In this document: positions 32,865 to 41,668 of the stretch, in pieces | Layout: each line of letters begins with the position of its first letter | Numbering within the stretch: the first letter of the stretch is position 1 | From: an uncultured Flavobacteriaceae bacterium | Lineage (GTDB): Bacteria > Bacteroidota > Bacteroidia > Flavobacteriales > Flavobacteriaceae | Direction of reading: 5' to 3' | Length of the DNA stretch: 59,113 nt | Assembly: GCA_937901915.1 (NCBI GenBank) | Contig: CALGUD010000009.1 | Span: forward strand, 1-59,113 | The notes under the pieces: generated by a model | Database searches by the model: none | The model's input: only the letters and a program-made list of their open reading frames with translations | What the model was told of the DNA's origin: nothing | Translations under genes and position numbers: made by a program

Positions 32865-34118
32865 ATGAAAAAATCCCTGCTTGCCATTTTAGTGTTTTTA
32901 TCATTATTTTTCTTTACCGGATGCAGCAATGACAAAGATAACCCAAATCCGGAGGTAGAAGAAACTGACAACGACGATAATGATGATCCGGAAGATGATG
33001 AGGATGACGATGATGAGGATGATTCTGAAGAGGTAGAGGCTGTAAACCCAAATACAATTGAACCCCAGGAGCCGGCTACAATTAACAATTCATATACAAC
33101 AGAAACGATAGTAAGTGGATTGGATATTCCCTGGGGAATGGTGTTTTTACCAGACGGAAGTATGCTAATCAGTGAATTAAGCGGTGAATTAATTCATTTT
33201 AAAGATGATGTGAAAACTACCGTTCAGGATATACCGGAAGTCTATAATAATGGACAGGGAGGCCTGTTGGATCTTGAGCTTCATCCAAACTATGCTGAAA
33301 ATGGATGGATCTATATCTCGTACGCATCTTCCGAAGGTGAGGGGTCTGGCGGCCATACTGCCATCATGCGCGCCAGGCTACAGGAAGATCCTTTAGCATT
33401 AATTGACAAAGAAGTTCTTTATAAAGGGTCCCCTAATAATCCTAGCGGGAATCATTTTGGCTCCAGGATCGATTTTGATAATGAAGGGTACTTATATTTC
33501 ACAATAGGTGATAGAGGCGATTATAATAACAATCCACAGGATCTTACCCGTGATGGGGGTAAAATTTACAGGCTAAATGACGATGGAACTATTCCAGGTG
33601 ATAATCCATTTGTTGGAGTAAGTAATGCTAAAGAAGCCATTTACAGTTATGGCCACAGAAATCCGCAAGGAATGCTCAGGCATCCTGAAACCGGGAACAT
33701 CTGGGTAAATGAACATGGCCCGCAAGGAGGTGATGAAATTAATATTATTGAAAGCGGATTAAATTACGGATGGCCTGTAATTAGTTACGGTATAGATTAT
33801 AATGATTCTAACATTACCGACATCACTGCCATGGAAGGCATGGAACAGCCTATACACTATTGGGTACCCTCTATTGCTCCTGGTGGTATGACATTCGTTA
33901 CTTCTAACGTTTATCCTGAACTTCAGGGTGATTTATTAGTAGGTTCATTGGTCATGAGATATGTTGAGAGATTGGTACTTGACAGTAGTAACAACGTAAC
34001 CGCCAGGGAAAATCTTTTAAATAATATTGGAAGGGTCCGCAATGTTATTCAGGGACCGGATGGGTACATTTATGTAGCAGTTGAAGGTACTGGTATACTT
34101 CGATTAATCGCAGAATAG
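32865..34118 (+). CDS. PQQ-dependent sugar dehydrogenase lipoprotein, copy 1
   Basis: A 417-aa lipoprotein (FFTGC, lipid Cys near 22). A very acidic linker of about 45 residues follows, dominated by Asp and Glu; such tails after the Cys mark surface export in Bacteroidota. A six-bladed beta-propeller of the soluble-glucose-dehydrogenase (Yli/GdhB) family comes next: GLDIPWGMVFLPDGSMLISE, QGGLLDLELHPNYAENGWIYI, GHRNPQGMLRHPETG and WVNEHGPQGGDEINI. These include the catalytic His and Ca/PQQ-binding regions. It oxidises aldose sugars or similar substrates using PQQ. The next gene is a close paralogue and is followed by a cytochrome c, a likely electron acceptor. Confidence 0.88.
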   Translation: MKKSLLAILVFLSLFFFTGCSNDKDNPNPEVEETDNDDNDDPEDDEDDDDEDDSEEVEAVNPNTIEPQEPATINNSYTTETIVSGLDIPWGMVFLPDGSMLISELSGELIHFKDDVKTTVQDIPEVYNNGQGGLLDLELHPNYAENGWIYISYASSEGEGSGGHTAIMRARLQEDPLALIDKEVLYKGSPNNPSGNHFGSRIDFDNEGYLYFTIGDRGDYNNNPQDLTRDGGKIYRLNDDGTIPGDNPFVGVSNAKEAIYSYGHRNPQGMLRHPETGNIWVNEHGPQGGDEINIIESGLNYGWPVISYGIDYNDSNITDITAMEGMEQPIHYWVPSIAPGGMTFVTSNVYPELQGDLLVGSLVMRYVERLVLDSSNNVTARENLLNNIGRVRNVIQGPDGYIYVAVEGTGILRLIAE

Positions 34119-34276
34119 GTAGCCTCTGTATTGTTAAAAAAATCTTTACATTATGACTTTACAATCTAAATCTTTGTAAATTGGTTCCAATTTGTAATAA
34201 ATGAAATTCATCTTCCGAATTCTTTAAAAAAAGATTGAATTCCATCTGAACTATTTATAAAATCAAAATTAAACTA

Positions 34277-35461
34277 ATGAAAAGACTAATCCTGACCAAT
34301 CTCATTCTCTCCATATTACTATTGTCTTGTGGCCAGACAAAAAAAGAAGCCGATACTACTGCGGATACTAAACCGGAAAACCAGGAACCGGAAACTGTCA
34401 ACATGGTTGACGAAGACCCTGCTCCCGAAGTAAATTCAACATACGATGTTGAGACAGTAGTGGGAGACATGGACGTACCTTGGGGCATGGTTTTCTTACC
34501 CGATGGAAGTATGCTTATTTCTGAACAAAAAGGGGATATAATTCTCTTTAAAAACGGGTCAAAAACTTTAGTTGAAAATGTTCCTGAAGTTGTATTCAGA
34601 GGTCAGGGAGGGCTATTAGATCTTGAATTACACCCAAATTATGAAGAAAACGGATGGATTTATATTTCATATTCTTCTCCTGAAGGAAATGAAGATGGTG
34701 CCAATACCGCTATTATGAGGGCCAAACTGGAAGGAGATGCTTTGGTTAAAAATGAAGTTATATACAAAGCTACACCAAATACTACCGCAGGACATCACTT
34801 TGGCTCCAGAATTGAATTTGACAATGAAGGTTTTTTGTTTTTTACTATCGGTGAAAGAGGTGAACGCGATATAAATCCTCAAGATATTACCAGGGATAAC
34901 GGTAAGACTTACCGTCTAAAAGATGATGGAACTGTTCCCGATGACAATCCATTTGTTGGCAAGGAAAATGCTAAAGAAGCTATTTATAGCTATGGACAGC
35001 GAAATCAGCAAGGAATGGTAAAACATCCGGAAACTGGTGAAATGTGGATTCATGAACATGGACCAAAGGGCGGAGATGAAATAAATATTATAAAAAAGGG
35101 TACAAATTACGGATGGCCGGTTATTAGTTACGGTGTAAATTACAGCGGAACCAGGTTCACCGATAAAACTGAAATGGAAGACATGGAACAACCAATGTAT
35201 TACTGGGTTCCTTCTATAGCTCCAAGCGGAATGACATTTGTAACCTCAGATAACTATCCGGATTTGAAAGGTAGTTTGCTCGTAGGGTCCCTTAAATTTC
35301 AATACCTCGAAAAACTTACTTTCGACGCAAACAATAAAATAACTTCAAGAGAAAAACTATTGGATCAGATTGGAAGGGTCCGAAATGTACGCCAGGGACC
35401 CGATGGTAATATATACGTAGGGGTTGAAGGTAAAGGAATACTTAAACTTGTAAAAAAATAG
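34277..35461 (+). CDS. PQQ-dependent sugar dehydrogenase lipoprotein, copy 2
   Basis: A 394-aa paralogue of the preceding gene with the same order of blocks (VPWGMVFLPDGSMLISE, QGGLLDLELHPNYEENGWIYI, MWIHEHGPKGGDEINI). It is a lipoprotein (LLLSC) with an acidic Glu/Asp/Pro linker. The two propellers look roughly two-thirds identical by eye, so this is a tandem duplication. It lies 1 bp before the cytochrome c gene, so the pair is translationally coupled. A palindrome AAATTGG/CCAATTT lies 85 bp upstream (34178-34193). Its substrate may differ from copy 1. Confidence 0.88.
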   Translation: MKRLILTNLILSILLLSCGQTKKEADTTADTKPENQEPETVNMVDEDPAPEVNSTYDVETVVGDMDVPWGMVFLPDGSMLISEQKGDIILFKNGSKTLVENVPEVVFRGQGGLLDLELHPNYEENGWIYISYSSPEGNEDGANTAIMRAKLEGDALVKNEVIYKATPNTTAGHHFGSRIEFDNEGFLFFTIGERGERDINPQDITRDNGKTYRLKDDGTVPDDNPFVGKENAKEAIYSYGQRNQQGMVKHPETGEMWIHEHGPKGGDEINIIKKGTNYGWPVISYGVNYSGTRFTDKTEMEDMEQPMYYWVPSIAPSGMTFVTSDNYPDLKGSLLVGSLKFQYLEKLTFDANNKITSREKLLDQIGRVRNVRQGPDGNIYVGVEGKGILKLVKK

Positions 35462-35462
35462 C

Positions 35463-35867
35463 ATGAAAAAATATGTCGTGCTATTGGTATTAATAGCCAC
35501 CGGTATATCTTTTTCATGTGAAAAACAAAACCCGGAATTAACCGCGAGTATAGAAAGAGGTAAAATTATTTATAGTGATTTTTGTGTTGTATGCCATATG
35601 GATACAGGAGTCGGTGTAGAAAATGCATTTCCGCCATTGGCTCAATCAGATTATCTCTTAAATAACAGGGAAAAAAGTATACATATAGTTAAATATGGTG
35701 GTAGCGGTGAAATCATTGTAAACGGCAAAAAGTATGTAGGGGCAATGACTAATCTGGGTTTAACCGACAAAGAAGTATCGGATGTAATGAATTATATTTT
35801 AAATTCATGGGGAAATAAATCCCAGGATATGGTCACCGAAGAAGAAGTTGCCAAAGTAGAAAAGTAA
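35463..35867 (+). CDS. Class I cytochrome c, monohaem
   Basis: A 134-aa exported protein with an N-terminal lipoprotein-like signal (ISFSCEK). One haem-binding motif, CVVCH, lies near residue 41, and a downstream Met (GAMTNLGLTD) can be the sixth ligand. The fold has the usual IERGKIIYSDFC helix 1 and VSDVMNYILNSWGN C-terminal helix. It is coupled to the second PQQ dehydrogenase, so it probably accepts its electrons and passes them toward the terminal oxidase chain. A stem-loop terminator follows. Confidence 0.9.
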   Translation: MKKYVVLLVLIATGISFSCEKQNPELTASIERGKIIYSDFCVVCHMDTGVGVENAFPPLAQSDYLLNNREKSIHIVKYGGSGEIIVNGKKYVGAMTNLGLTDKEVSDVMNYILNSWGNKSQDMVTEEEVAKVEK

Positions 35868-35886
35868 CTTTTAAAATATATCAAAA

Positions 35887-35931
35887 AACAATCCTGTTCC
35901 GGTAATTATTGGAATGGGATTTGTTATTTTT
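35887..35931 (+). terminator. Terminator after the dehydrogenase-cytochrome operon
   Basis: An imperfect long stem (35887-35900 with 35911-35925, one bulge) is followed by ATTTTTAA, 20 bp after the cytochrome c stop. It separates this operon from udk. Confidence 0.6.
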
Positions 35932-35971
35932 AATAACATCTTATCCTTAAATTTGCTAAAATAAATCTTGT

Positions 35972-36580
35972 ATGTTGATAATAGGGATTGCCGGCGGAAC
36001 AGGTTGCGGAAAAACTACAGTAGTAAATCAAATAATTAATGAATTACCTGAAGAAGAAGTTGGCGTTATATCACAAGATTCATATTATAACGAAACCTCT
36101 CACCTTTCCTATGACGAACGGGTAAACATTAATTTTGACCACCCCAGGGCTATTGATTTTGATTTATTGCAGAGCCATTTGTTAGAATTAAAAAAAGGAA
36201 ATCCCATTCATCAACCGGTATATTCATTTGTGAAACATAACCGTACTAAAGATACTATCCTTACACATCCCAGGAAAGTAATGATTGTTGAAGGGATACT
36301 CATACTAACACACCCGGAGGTAAGAAACCTTTTCGATATTAAAATTTTTGTTCATGCTGATTCTGATGAACGCCTGATCCGAAGAATAAAAAGGGACATG
36401 TCTGAACGTGGCAGGGATATTGATGAAATACTACAACGGTATCAGTCAACCTTAAAACCAATGCATCAGCAATTTATAGAACCCACTAAAGAATATGCCG
36501 ATATTATAATTCCAAACAATAAATACAATACCGTTGCAGTTGATATAGTAAGGACCATCATCAACGAAAAAATATCTTAA
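35972..36580 (+). CDS. udk: Uridine kinase
   Basis: A 202-aa P-loop kinase that phosphorylates uridine and cytidine (pyrimidine salvage). Walker A is GGTGCGKT (residues 8-15). Other family blocks are QDSYYNETSHLS, NFDHPRAIDFDLL, PVYSFVKHNRT and the ATP-lid RRIKRDMSERGRD. The length is that of bacterial Udk. Its stop is directly followed by the divIC start codon. The gene order udk-divIC-mutA-mutB is conserved in flavobacteria as far as I recall. Confidence 0.93.
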   Translation: MLIIGIAGGTGCGKTTVVNQIINELPEEEVGVISQDSYYNETSHLSYDERVNINFDHPRAIDFDLLQSHLLELKKGNPIHQPVYSFVKHNRTKDTILTHPRKVMIVEGILILTHPEVRNLFDIKIFVHADSDERLIRRIKRDMSERGRDIDEILQRYQSTLKPMHQQFIEPTKEYADIIIPNNKYNTVAVDIVRTIINEKIS

Positions 36581-36916
36581 ATGAAGCTAGTAGAAAAGAT
36601 AAAAAATAGTAAATGGTTTAAAATTACCGGCAATATATATGTACTGATAGTAACAATTTTTGTGGTATGGATGCTTTTTTTTGACAGTAATTCCCTGCTC
36701 AATCACCTGGAATTAAAAAACGAAATCGACAACCTGGAAAAGCAAAAAAATCACCTTCAAAAAGAGATTGCTAAAGATAAAGAAACAATAAAAAACCTAA
36801 AAAATGAGCAGGGGCTCGAAAAATTTGCACGAGAAGAATACTATCTGAAAAAAGATAATGAAGAAATTTACATTATTGAATATGAGGACAGTTTAAAAAA
36901 TATGAATGATGAATGA
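36581..36916 (+). CDS. divIC: Septum formation initiator, DivIC/FtsB family
   Basis: A 111-aa single-pass membrane protein with a short cytoplasmic N-terminus. It has one transmembrane helix (about 17-33, GNIYVLIVTIFVVWMLFF) and a coiled coil (about 40-80, ELKNEIDNLEKQKNHLQKE...). The C-terminal motif is EKFAREEYYLKKDNEEIYII, typical of FtsB/DivIC. It joins the divisome with FtsL/FtsQ-like partners. It starts on the base after the udk stop, and its end overlaps the mutA start. Confidence 0.88.
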   Translation: MKLVEKIKNSKWFKITGNIYVLIVTIFVVWMLFFDSNSLLNHLELKNEIDNLEKQKNHLQKEIAKDKETIKNLKNEQGLEKFAREEYYLKKDNEEIYIIEYEDSLKNMNDE

Positions 36917-38261
36917 TTCCTCATTTCCTGAAGTTTCCTCAAAACAATGGAAGCAAAAAATACAATTTGAACTTCAGGGAGGTGACTACAACCAGAATCT
37001 TATCTGGAAAAGCCCGGAAGGAATAGATGTAAGGCCCTTTTATCACCAGGATGAATTCACGACCCGCGTTTTTAATACCGTAAGTACCAATTCCACTAAA
37101 GGATGTTATAAAATACAGGTATATAACGCTGCTACAGCAAATCTAAAAACAAAGCGAATAGTAAACAACAAAATTGAGAGCATCTATTTCATTATCCACA
37201 ATGAACAAATTGATATTGAAGTTCTCCTTGCAGATATTGATCCGGGAAGAATAGAGTTTTATATTGAAATGAAATTTTTATCCCCTAACTATATAGAAAA
37301 ACTTCAAAATTTTACTATTCAAAATAAGATTAAAGTATATCTTTATGTAGATATTGTTGGCAATTTAACTCAAAATGGCAACTGGCACTTTAATCTTGAA
37401 AAGGATTTTGGAATTTTACATAAAATAGTAAGCGCTCCCCTTTCGTTTAAATCCGTTTTATCAGTAAATACACTTCAATACCAGAATGCTGGAGCCAATA
37501 TTGTTCAGCAACTGGCCTATGCAATGGCGCATGCAAATGAGTATCTTAATTTCATTAATAATTCGGATTTAATCCCAAAATCAGGCAAAACAGAAATCAA
37601 TAAGAATTTTAATTTCAGTTTTAAAATTGCAACTGGCTCTAATTTCTTTTTTGAAATAGCCAAAATTAAAGCTTTAAGGATTTTATGGAAAACGCTTTCA
37701 AGTAATTATAGCTTAGAACATGATTGCCATATAATAGCCTTTCCTTCTTCGCGAAATCAAACTCTTTTTAAGAATAGCCTTAACAAAACACGCAATTCTA
37801 CAGCCTGTTTAGCTGCATTTTTGGGAGGAGCGGACACTGTTTGTAATGCCCCTTATGATGCTTTTTATAAAAAAGAGAACATTGAGTCTGATAATGAAGC
37901 CATTAATACACTAATCGAATTAAAAAACAGGAAAATGCAGCGTTTATATGGGAGTTTTTATGTAGAAACAATCACAGAACAACTTGCGCAAAAAGCTCTT
38001 CATTTATTTAAGCAGATTGAAAAAGGGGGAGGATTTCTCAATCAACTAAAAAATCATACCATTCAGAAAAAAATAAAGGAGAGTGCCGAAATTGAACAAA
38101 AGGAATTTAAAGAAAGTTATTTGACCTTTTATAAAAATTCAGGCATTACAGATAAAATTGAAATTGACCCTTTTCTGAAGAAAAATTCAAGAAAAACAAT
38201 TATAGAACCTATAATTCAAAAAAGAATCTCTGAAGATTATGAAAAAATTCAAATACATTAA
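36909..38261 (+). CDS. mutA: Methylmalonyl-CoA mutase small (beta) subunit
   Basis: A 450-aa homologue of the non-catalytic mutase subunit. The opening VSSKQWKQKIQFELQGGDYNQNLIWKSPEGI is characteristic. The TIM-barrel part includes IAKIKALRILWKTLS and AFLGGADTVCNAPYDAF. It lacks the C-terminal B12-like domain seen in actinobacterial MutA, as flavobacterial versions commonly do. Two adjacent ATGs (36906 and 36909) are possible; both overlap the divIC end. It normally pairs with a large catalytic subunit of about 700 residues, but the adjacent gene here encodes only a shortened form, so the enzyme is probably not functional as a mutase. Confidence 0.85.
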   Translation: MNDSSFPEVSSKQWKQKIQFELQGGDYNQNLIWKSPEGIDVRPFYHQDEFTTRVFNTVSTNSTKGCYKIQVYNAATANLKTKRIVNNKIESIYFIIHNEQIDIEVLLADIDPGRIEFYIEMKFLSPNYIEKLQNFTIQNKIKVYLYVDIVGNLTQNGNWHFNLEKDFGILHKIVSAPLSFKSVLSVNTLQYQNAGANIVQQLAYAMAHANEYLNFINNSDLIPKSGKTEINKNFNFSFKIATGSNFFFEIAKIKALRILWKTLSSNYSLEHDCHIIAFPSSRNQTLFKNSLNKTRNSTACLAAFLGGADTVCNAPYDAFYKKENIESDNEAINTLIELKNRKMQRLYGSFYVETITEQLAQKALHLFKQIEKGGGFLNQLKNHTIQKKIKESAEIEQKEFKESYLTFYKNSGITDKIEIDPFLKKNSRKTIIEPIIQKRISEDYEKIQIH

Positions 38262-38936
38262 ATGCCGAGAAAAGACCTGCAAAATATAAACTTAATAACA
38301 GATACCGATCATAATGTGCACATTTATCCCGGGCATGTTAATTATGGCGCCGGTATACCTCCATATGTACGTGGTAATGATTCAACTATGTATATCCGGA
38401 AACCTTTTCAAAATAAACCCGAAAATAAAACTATACTAAATATTGATGATTTCCAGCTAAGTAATAGCATTCAAAAAAACAACCTGGCTGTATTATTGAT
38501 AATGGGATTAGACTTGTTGATTAAAAAAAAGGATCCGGCTATAGAAATATGTTTTAAATGGAAATTTGAAGAAGAATTTTTGACTGAAATTGCCCGAATG
38601 AGAGCTGCAAGGGTAATTTGGTCCATTTTAATAAAAGAAAATCACTTTGAAGATTATAAGTCTGCTAAATTCCAAATTTTCACTCAACCCCACAACGAAC
38701 TGGAAGCCTTAATTTCAATTCTGGGAGGGGCAGATTTTATACATGCTAAGGAAGATTTAAAATTTTTCCTGCAAGAAGAAAGCAAAATAACCAAAACTGT
38801 CGATCCACTTGGAGGAGATTACAAACTTGAAGACCTTACCAATGAAATAATCAAAAAAAACATGAAGTTAATTCAAAAAATAACAGAATCAGGTGGTTTA
38901 ACTGATGCTATTAAGGAAGGTATTCTTCAAAAATGA
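38262..38936 (+). CDS. Internally deleted methylmalonyl-CoA mutase large-subunit-like protein
   Basis: A 224-aa ORF at the site where the roughly 700-aa catalytic subunit (mutB/scpA) is expected. It keeps the N-terminal GIPPYVRGNDSTMYIRKPF block. It then jumps to a later barrel segment (FKWKFEEEFLTEIARMRAARVIW), followed by GADFIHAKEDLKFFLQEESKITKTVDPLGGDY and a terminal SGGLTDAIKEGI. Missing are the middle of the TIM barrel with the active-site His/Arg region and the whole C-terminal cobalamin-binding domain (no DxHxxG). There are no internal stops, and it abuts the mutA stop, so it may still be translated. It could be a decaying remnant or a repurposed partner of MutA. Confidence 0.7.
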   Translation: MPRKDLQNINLITDTDHNVHIYPGHVNYGAGIPPYVRGNDSTMYIRKPFQNKPENKTILNIDDFQLSNSIQKNNLAVLLIMGLDLLIKKKDPAIEICFKWKFEEEFLTEIARMRAARVIWSILIKENHFEDYKSAKFQIFTQPHNELEALISILGGADFIHAKEDLKFFLQEESKITKTVDPLGGDYKLEDLTNEIIKKNMKLIQKITESGGLTDAIKEGILQK

Positions 38937-39006
38937 TAAATTATACAGTTTAAGAGGTTAAATTTAGCTAGCTTTATATAACTTCTAAACCATAAATTAC
39001 AAAAAA

Positions 39007-39888
39007 ATGAATTATAAAGACAAAATGCTTCGCGATGATGCCCTTTCCGGAAAAACAATTGTGGTAACAGGTGGTGGTAGCGGTTTAGGAAAATCCATGA
39101 CAAAATATTTCCTGGAATTAGGTGCCAAGGTGGCAATAACCTCAAGAAATATAGAAAAACTTGAAAACACTGCTAAAGAACTTGAAAAAGAGACAAGTGG
39201 TTCCTGTTACGCTGTGCAATGTGATGTAAGGCATTATGACCAGGTAGAGGAAATGCACAGAAAAATAACGGAAAAATTTGGTAAGATCGATGTATTGTTA
39301 AACAATGCAGCAGGTAACTTTATATCACCAACCGAAAGATTATCGGCCAATGCTTTTGATACCATTATTGATATTGTATTAAAAGGAACAAAAAACTGCA
39401 CACTGGCCTTTGGTAAACATTGGATTGATACCAAACAGACCAACACTGTTGTTCTAAATATTGTTACAACCTATGCATGGACGGGATCGGCGTATGTAGT
39501 CCCTTCGGCAACAGCAAAAGCCGGGGTACTCGCTATGACCCGTTCACTCGCCGTTGAATGGGCAAAATACGGGATGCGTTTTAATGCCATAGCACCAGGC
39601 CCCTTCCCTACCGAAGGTGCATGGGATAGATTATTGCCCGGAGAGTTAAAAGGAAAGCTGGACTTAGCTCAAAAAATTCCTCTAAAGCGTCTTGGAGAAC
39701 ACCAGGAACTCGCCAATTTGGCTGCCTATCTGGTTTCAGATTTTTCATCATATGTAAATGGTGAAGTAATTACTATAGATGGTGGCGAATGGTTAAAAGG
39801 TGCCGGACAAATGAATATGCTGGAAATGATACCGGAAGAAATGTGGGATCAACTAGAAGCCATGATACGGGCTAAAAAAAATAAATAA
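39007..39888 (+). CDS. SDR oxidoreductase, 2,4-dienoyl-CoA reductase type
   Basis: A 293-aa short-chain dehydrogenase. The NAD(P) motif is VTGGGSGLGKSM (about residues 20-31), followed by SRNIEKLE, CDVRHYDQVEE and NNAAGNF. The usual catalytic Tyr of YxxxK is Ser (SATAK), as in peroxisomal-type 2,4-dienoyl-CoA reductases, and the family block VLAMTRSLAVEWAKYGMRFNAIAPGPFPTEGA supports that group. It probably acts in degradation of unsaturated fatty acids in the cytoplasm. It lies 70 bp after the shortened mutase gene, so any link to propionate/fatty-acid metabolism is by context only. Confidence 0.82.
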   Translation: MNYKDKMLRDDALSGKTIVVTGGGSGLGKSMTKYFLELGAKVAITSRNIEKLENTAKELEKETSGSCYAVQCDVRHYDQVEEMHRKITEKFGKIDVLLNNAAGNFISPTERLSANAFDTIIDIVLKGTKNCTLAFGKHWIDTKQTNTVVLNIVTTYAWTGSAYVVPSATAKAGVLAMTRSLAVEWAKYGMRFNAIAPGPFPTEGAWDRLLPGELKGKLDLAQKIPLKRLGEHQELANLAAYLVSDFSSYVNGEVITIDGGEWLKGAGQMNMLEMIPEEMWDQLEAMIRAKKNK

Positions 39889-39995
39889 TAACTTAAATCC
39901 TTTCATACTATTTTCGTTTAACCGGTTGTTAACAAAAATCATTTTCAAAACCCATAAATAATCGTATTTTTACCTGAACAAATCTTAAAATGACT

Positions 39996-40769
39996 ATGGG
40001 TAAGATTATTGCCATTGCAAATCAGAAAGGTGGGGTGGGAAAAACCACAACATCTGTTAACCTGGCTGCTTCACTAGGTGTTTTGGAAAAAAAAGTGTTA
40101 TTGATTGATGCAGACCCCCAGGCTAATGCTACATCCGGTCTTGGTATTAATGTAGATACCGTAGAAGGTGGTACTTACCAACTATTGGAACATTCTCTGA
40201 GTGCTGAAGATGTTATTGTAAAAACACAATCCCCGAATGTTGACCTTATACCTGCACATATTGATTTAGTTGCAATTGAAATTGAATTGGTTGATAAAGA
40301 CCAACGCGAATACATGCTTAAAAAAGCAATTACAGGGTTAAAAAGTAAATACGACTATATTTTAATTGACTGTGCCCCTTCACTGGGACTTTTAACTTTA
40401 AATGCCCTAACCGGTGCAGATTCAGTTTTAATTCCTATACAATGTGAATACTTTGCTTTAGAAGGTTTGGGTAAACTTTTAAATACTATTAAAAGTGTAC
40501 AAAAAATTCACAACCCAAACCTGGACATAGAGGGCTTACTGTTAACCATGTACGATTCCAGGCTACGTTTATCCAATCAAGTGGTAGAAGAAGTACAAAA
40601 ACACTTCAGTGATATGGTTTTTGATACTATTATACAACGAAATGTGAGATTAAGCGAAGCACCAAGTTATGGTGAAACAATAATAAACTATGATGCAACC
40701 AGTAAAGGTGCCATAAATTACTTAAATTTAGCCCACGAAATAATTAAAAAAAATAAGCAGGCAGTTTAA
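39996..40769 (+). CDS. parA: Chromosome partitioning ATPase ParA/Soj
   Basis: A 257-aa deviant Walker ATPase. The P-loop KGGVGKTTTSVNLAASLG follows directly after the MGKIIAIANQ start. Other blocks are LLIDADPQANATSGLG, DYILIDCAPSLGLLTLNAL and RNVRLSEAPSYGETI. It works with ParB and parS to segregate the origin region. An in-frame ATG at 39990 would add two residues. Its stop shares a base with the parB start, so it is coupled to parB. Confidence 0.94.
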   Translation: MGKIIAIANQKGGVGKTTTSVNLAASLGVLEKKVLLIDADPQANATSGLGINVDTVEGGTYQLLEHSLSAEDVIVKTQSPNVDLIPAHIDLVAIEIELVDKDQREYMLKKAITGLKSKYDYILIDCAPSLGLLTLNALTGADSVLIPIQCEYFALEGLGKLLNTIKSVQKIHNPNLDIEGLLLTMYDSRLRLSNQVVEEVQKHFSDMVFDTIIQRNVRLSEAPSYGETIINYDATSKGAINYLNLAHEIIKKNKQAV

Positions 40770-41668
40770 TGGCAAAAGCAACGAAAAAGCAAGCTTTAGG
40801 AAGAGGATTATCAGCATTACTTAATGATCCTAATAATGATATTAAATCCGTATCTGACAAAAATGCAGATAAGGTTGTAGGCAATATTGTTGAACTGGAT
40901 ATTGAATCCATTGAAGTAAACCCGTTTCAGCCCAGAACAAGTTTTAATGAAGAAACTTTAAAAGAACTTGCTACTTCTATTAAAGAATTGGGTGTAATTC
41001 AACCAATTACAGTTAGAAAAGTAGATTTTAACCAGTATCAGCTTGTATCAGGAGAAAGACGTTTAAGGGCCTCCAAATTAGCGGGCTTAATAAAAATACC
41101 TTCATATATACGTATTGCCAATGACCAGGAATCCCTGGAAATGGCTTTGGTTGAAAATATTCAACGCCAGGACCTGGACCCGATAGAAATTGCTTTGTCT
41201 TATCAACGGTTGATTGATGAAATTAGTCTTACCCAGGAACAGTTAAGCGACCGGGTAGGTAAAAAAAGGTCAACCATAGCAAATTATTTACGATTACTGA
41301 AACTCGACCCGATTATCCAGACCGGTATGAGGGATGGTTTTGTAACCATGGGCCATGGCAGGGCCTTAATTAATATTGATGATAAGAAAGAGCAGATTAA
41401 AATTTATGAAAAAATAATTTCAAATTCACTCTCTGTAAGAGATACAGAAAATCTGGTTAGGAATTATCAAAATAAAGACACGTCTCCAAAAGAAAAACCG
41501 GAAACCAAAGAAGAAGTTCCTAAAACTGTATCCGATAGCATTAACAGCCTCAATAAATACTTATCTACTAAAGTTGACGTTAAGATTTCTAAGAACGGTA
41601 AAGGAAAACTAGTAATCCCATTCGATTCTGAAGAAGATCTGGTACGACTTACTAAACTCTTTAAGTAG
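40769..41668 (+). CDS. parB: ParB/Spo0J partition protein
   Basis: A 299-aa DNA-binding CTPase. The start is typical (KQALGRGLSALLND). The ParB/Srx domain has NPFQPRTSF, ELATSIKELGVIQPITVR and GERRLRASKLAG. The helix-turn-helix is in LSDRVGKKRSTIANYLRLLKL, and a short C-terminal dimer domain ends the protein. It loads on parS sites and cooperates with ParA. I did not find a clear parS palindrome in this window by eye. Its stop overlaps the GTG start of the next gene (TAGTG). Confidence 0.94.
   Translation: MAKATKKQALGRGLSALLNDPNNDIKSVSDKNADKVVGNIVELDIESIEVNPFQPRTSFNEETLKELATSIKELGVIQPITVRKVDFNQYQLVSGERRLRASKLAGLIKIPSYIRIANDQESLEMALVENIQRQDLDPIEIALSYQRLIDEISLTQEQLSDRVGKKRSTIANYLRLLKLDPIIQTGMRDGFVTMGHGRALINIDDKKEQIKIYEKIISNSLSVRDTENLVRNYQNKDTSPKEKPETKEEVPKTVSDSINSLNKYLSTKVDVKISKNGKGKLVIPFDSEEDLVRLTKLFK

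Noticed and set aside
32795..33088. Serine-rich minus-strand ORF
   Set aside because: It is antisense to the Asp/Glu-rich linker of the first sugar dehydrogenase and has no independent support.
39889..39995. parS or an origin near parAB
   Set aside because: No TGTTNCACGTGAAACA-like palindrome and no DnaA-box cluster could be seen around parAB.
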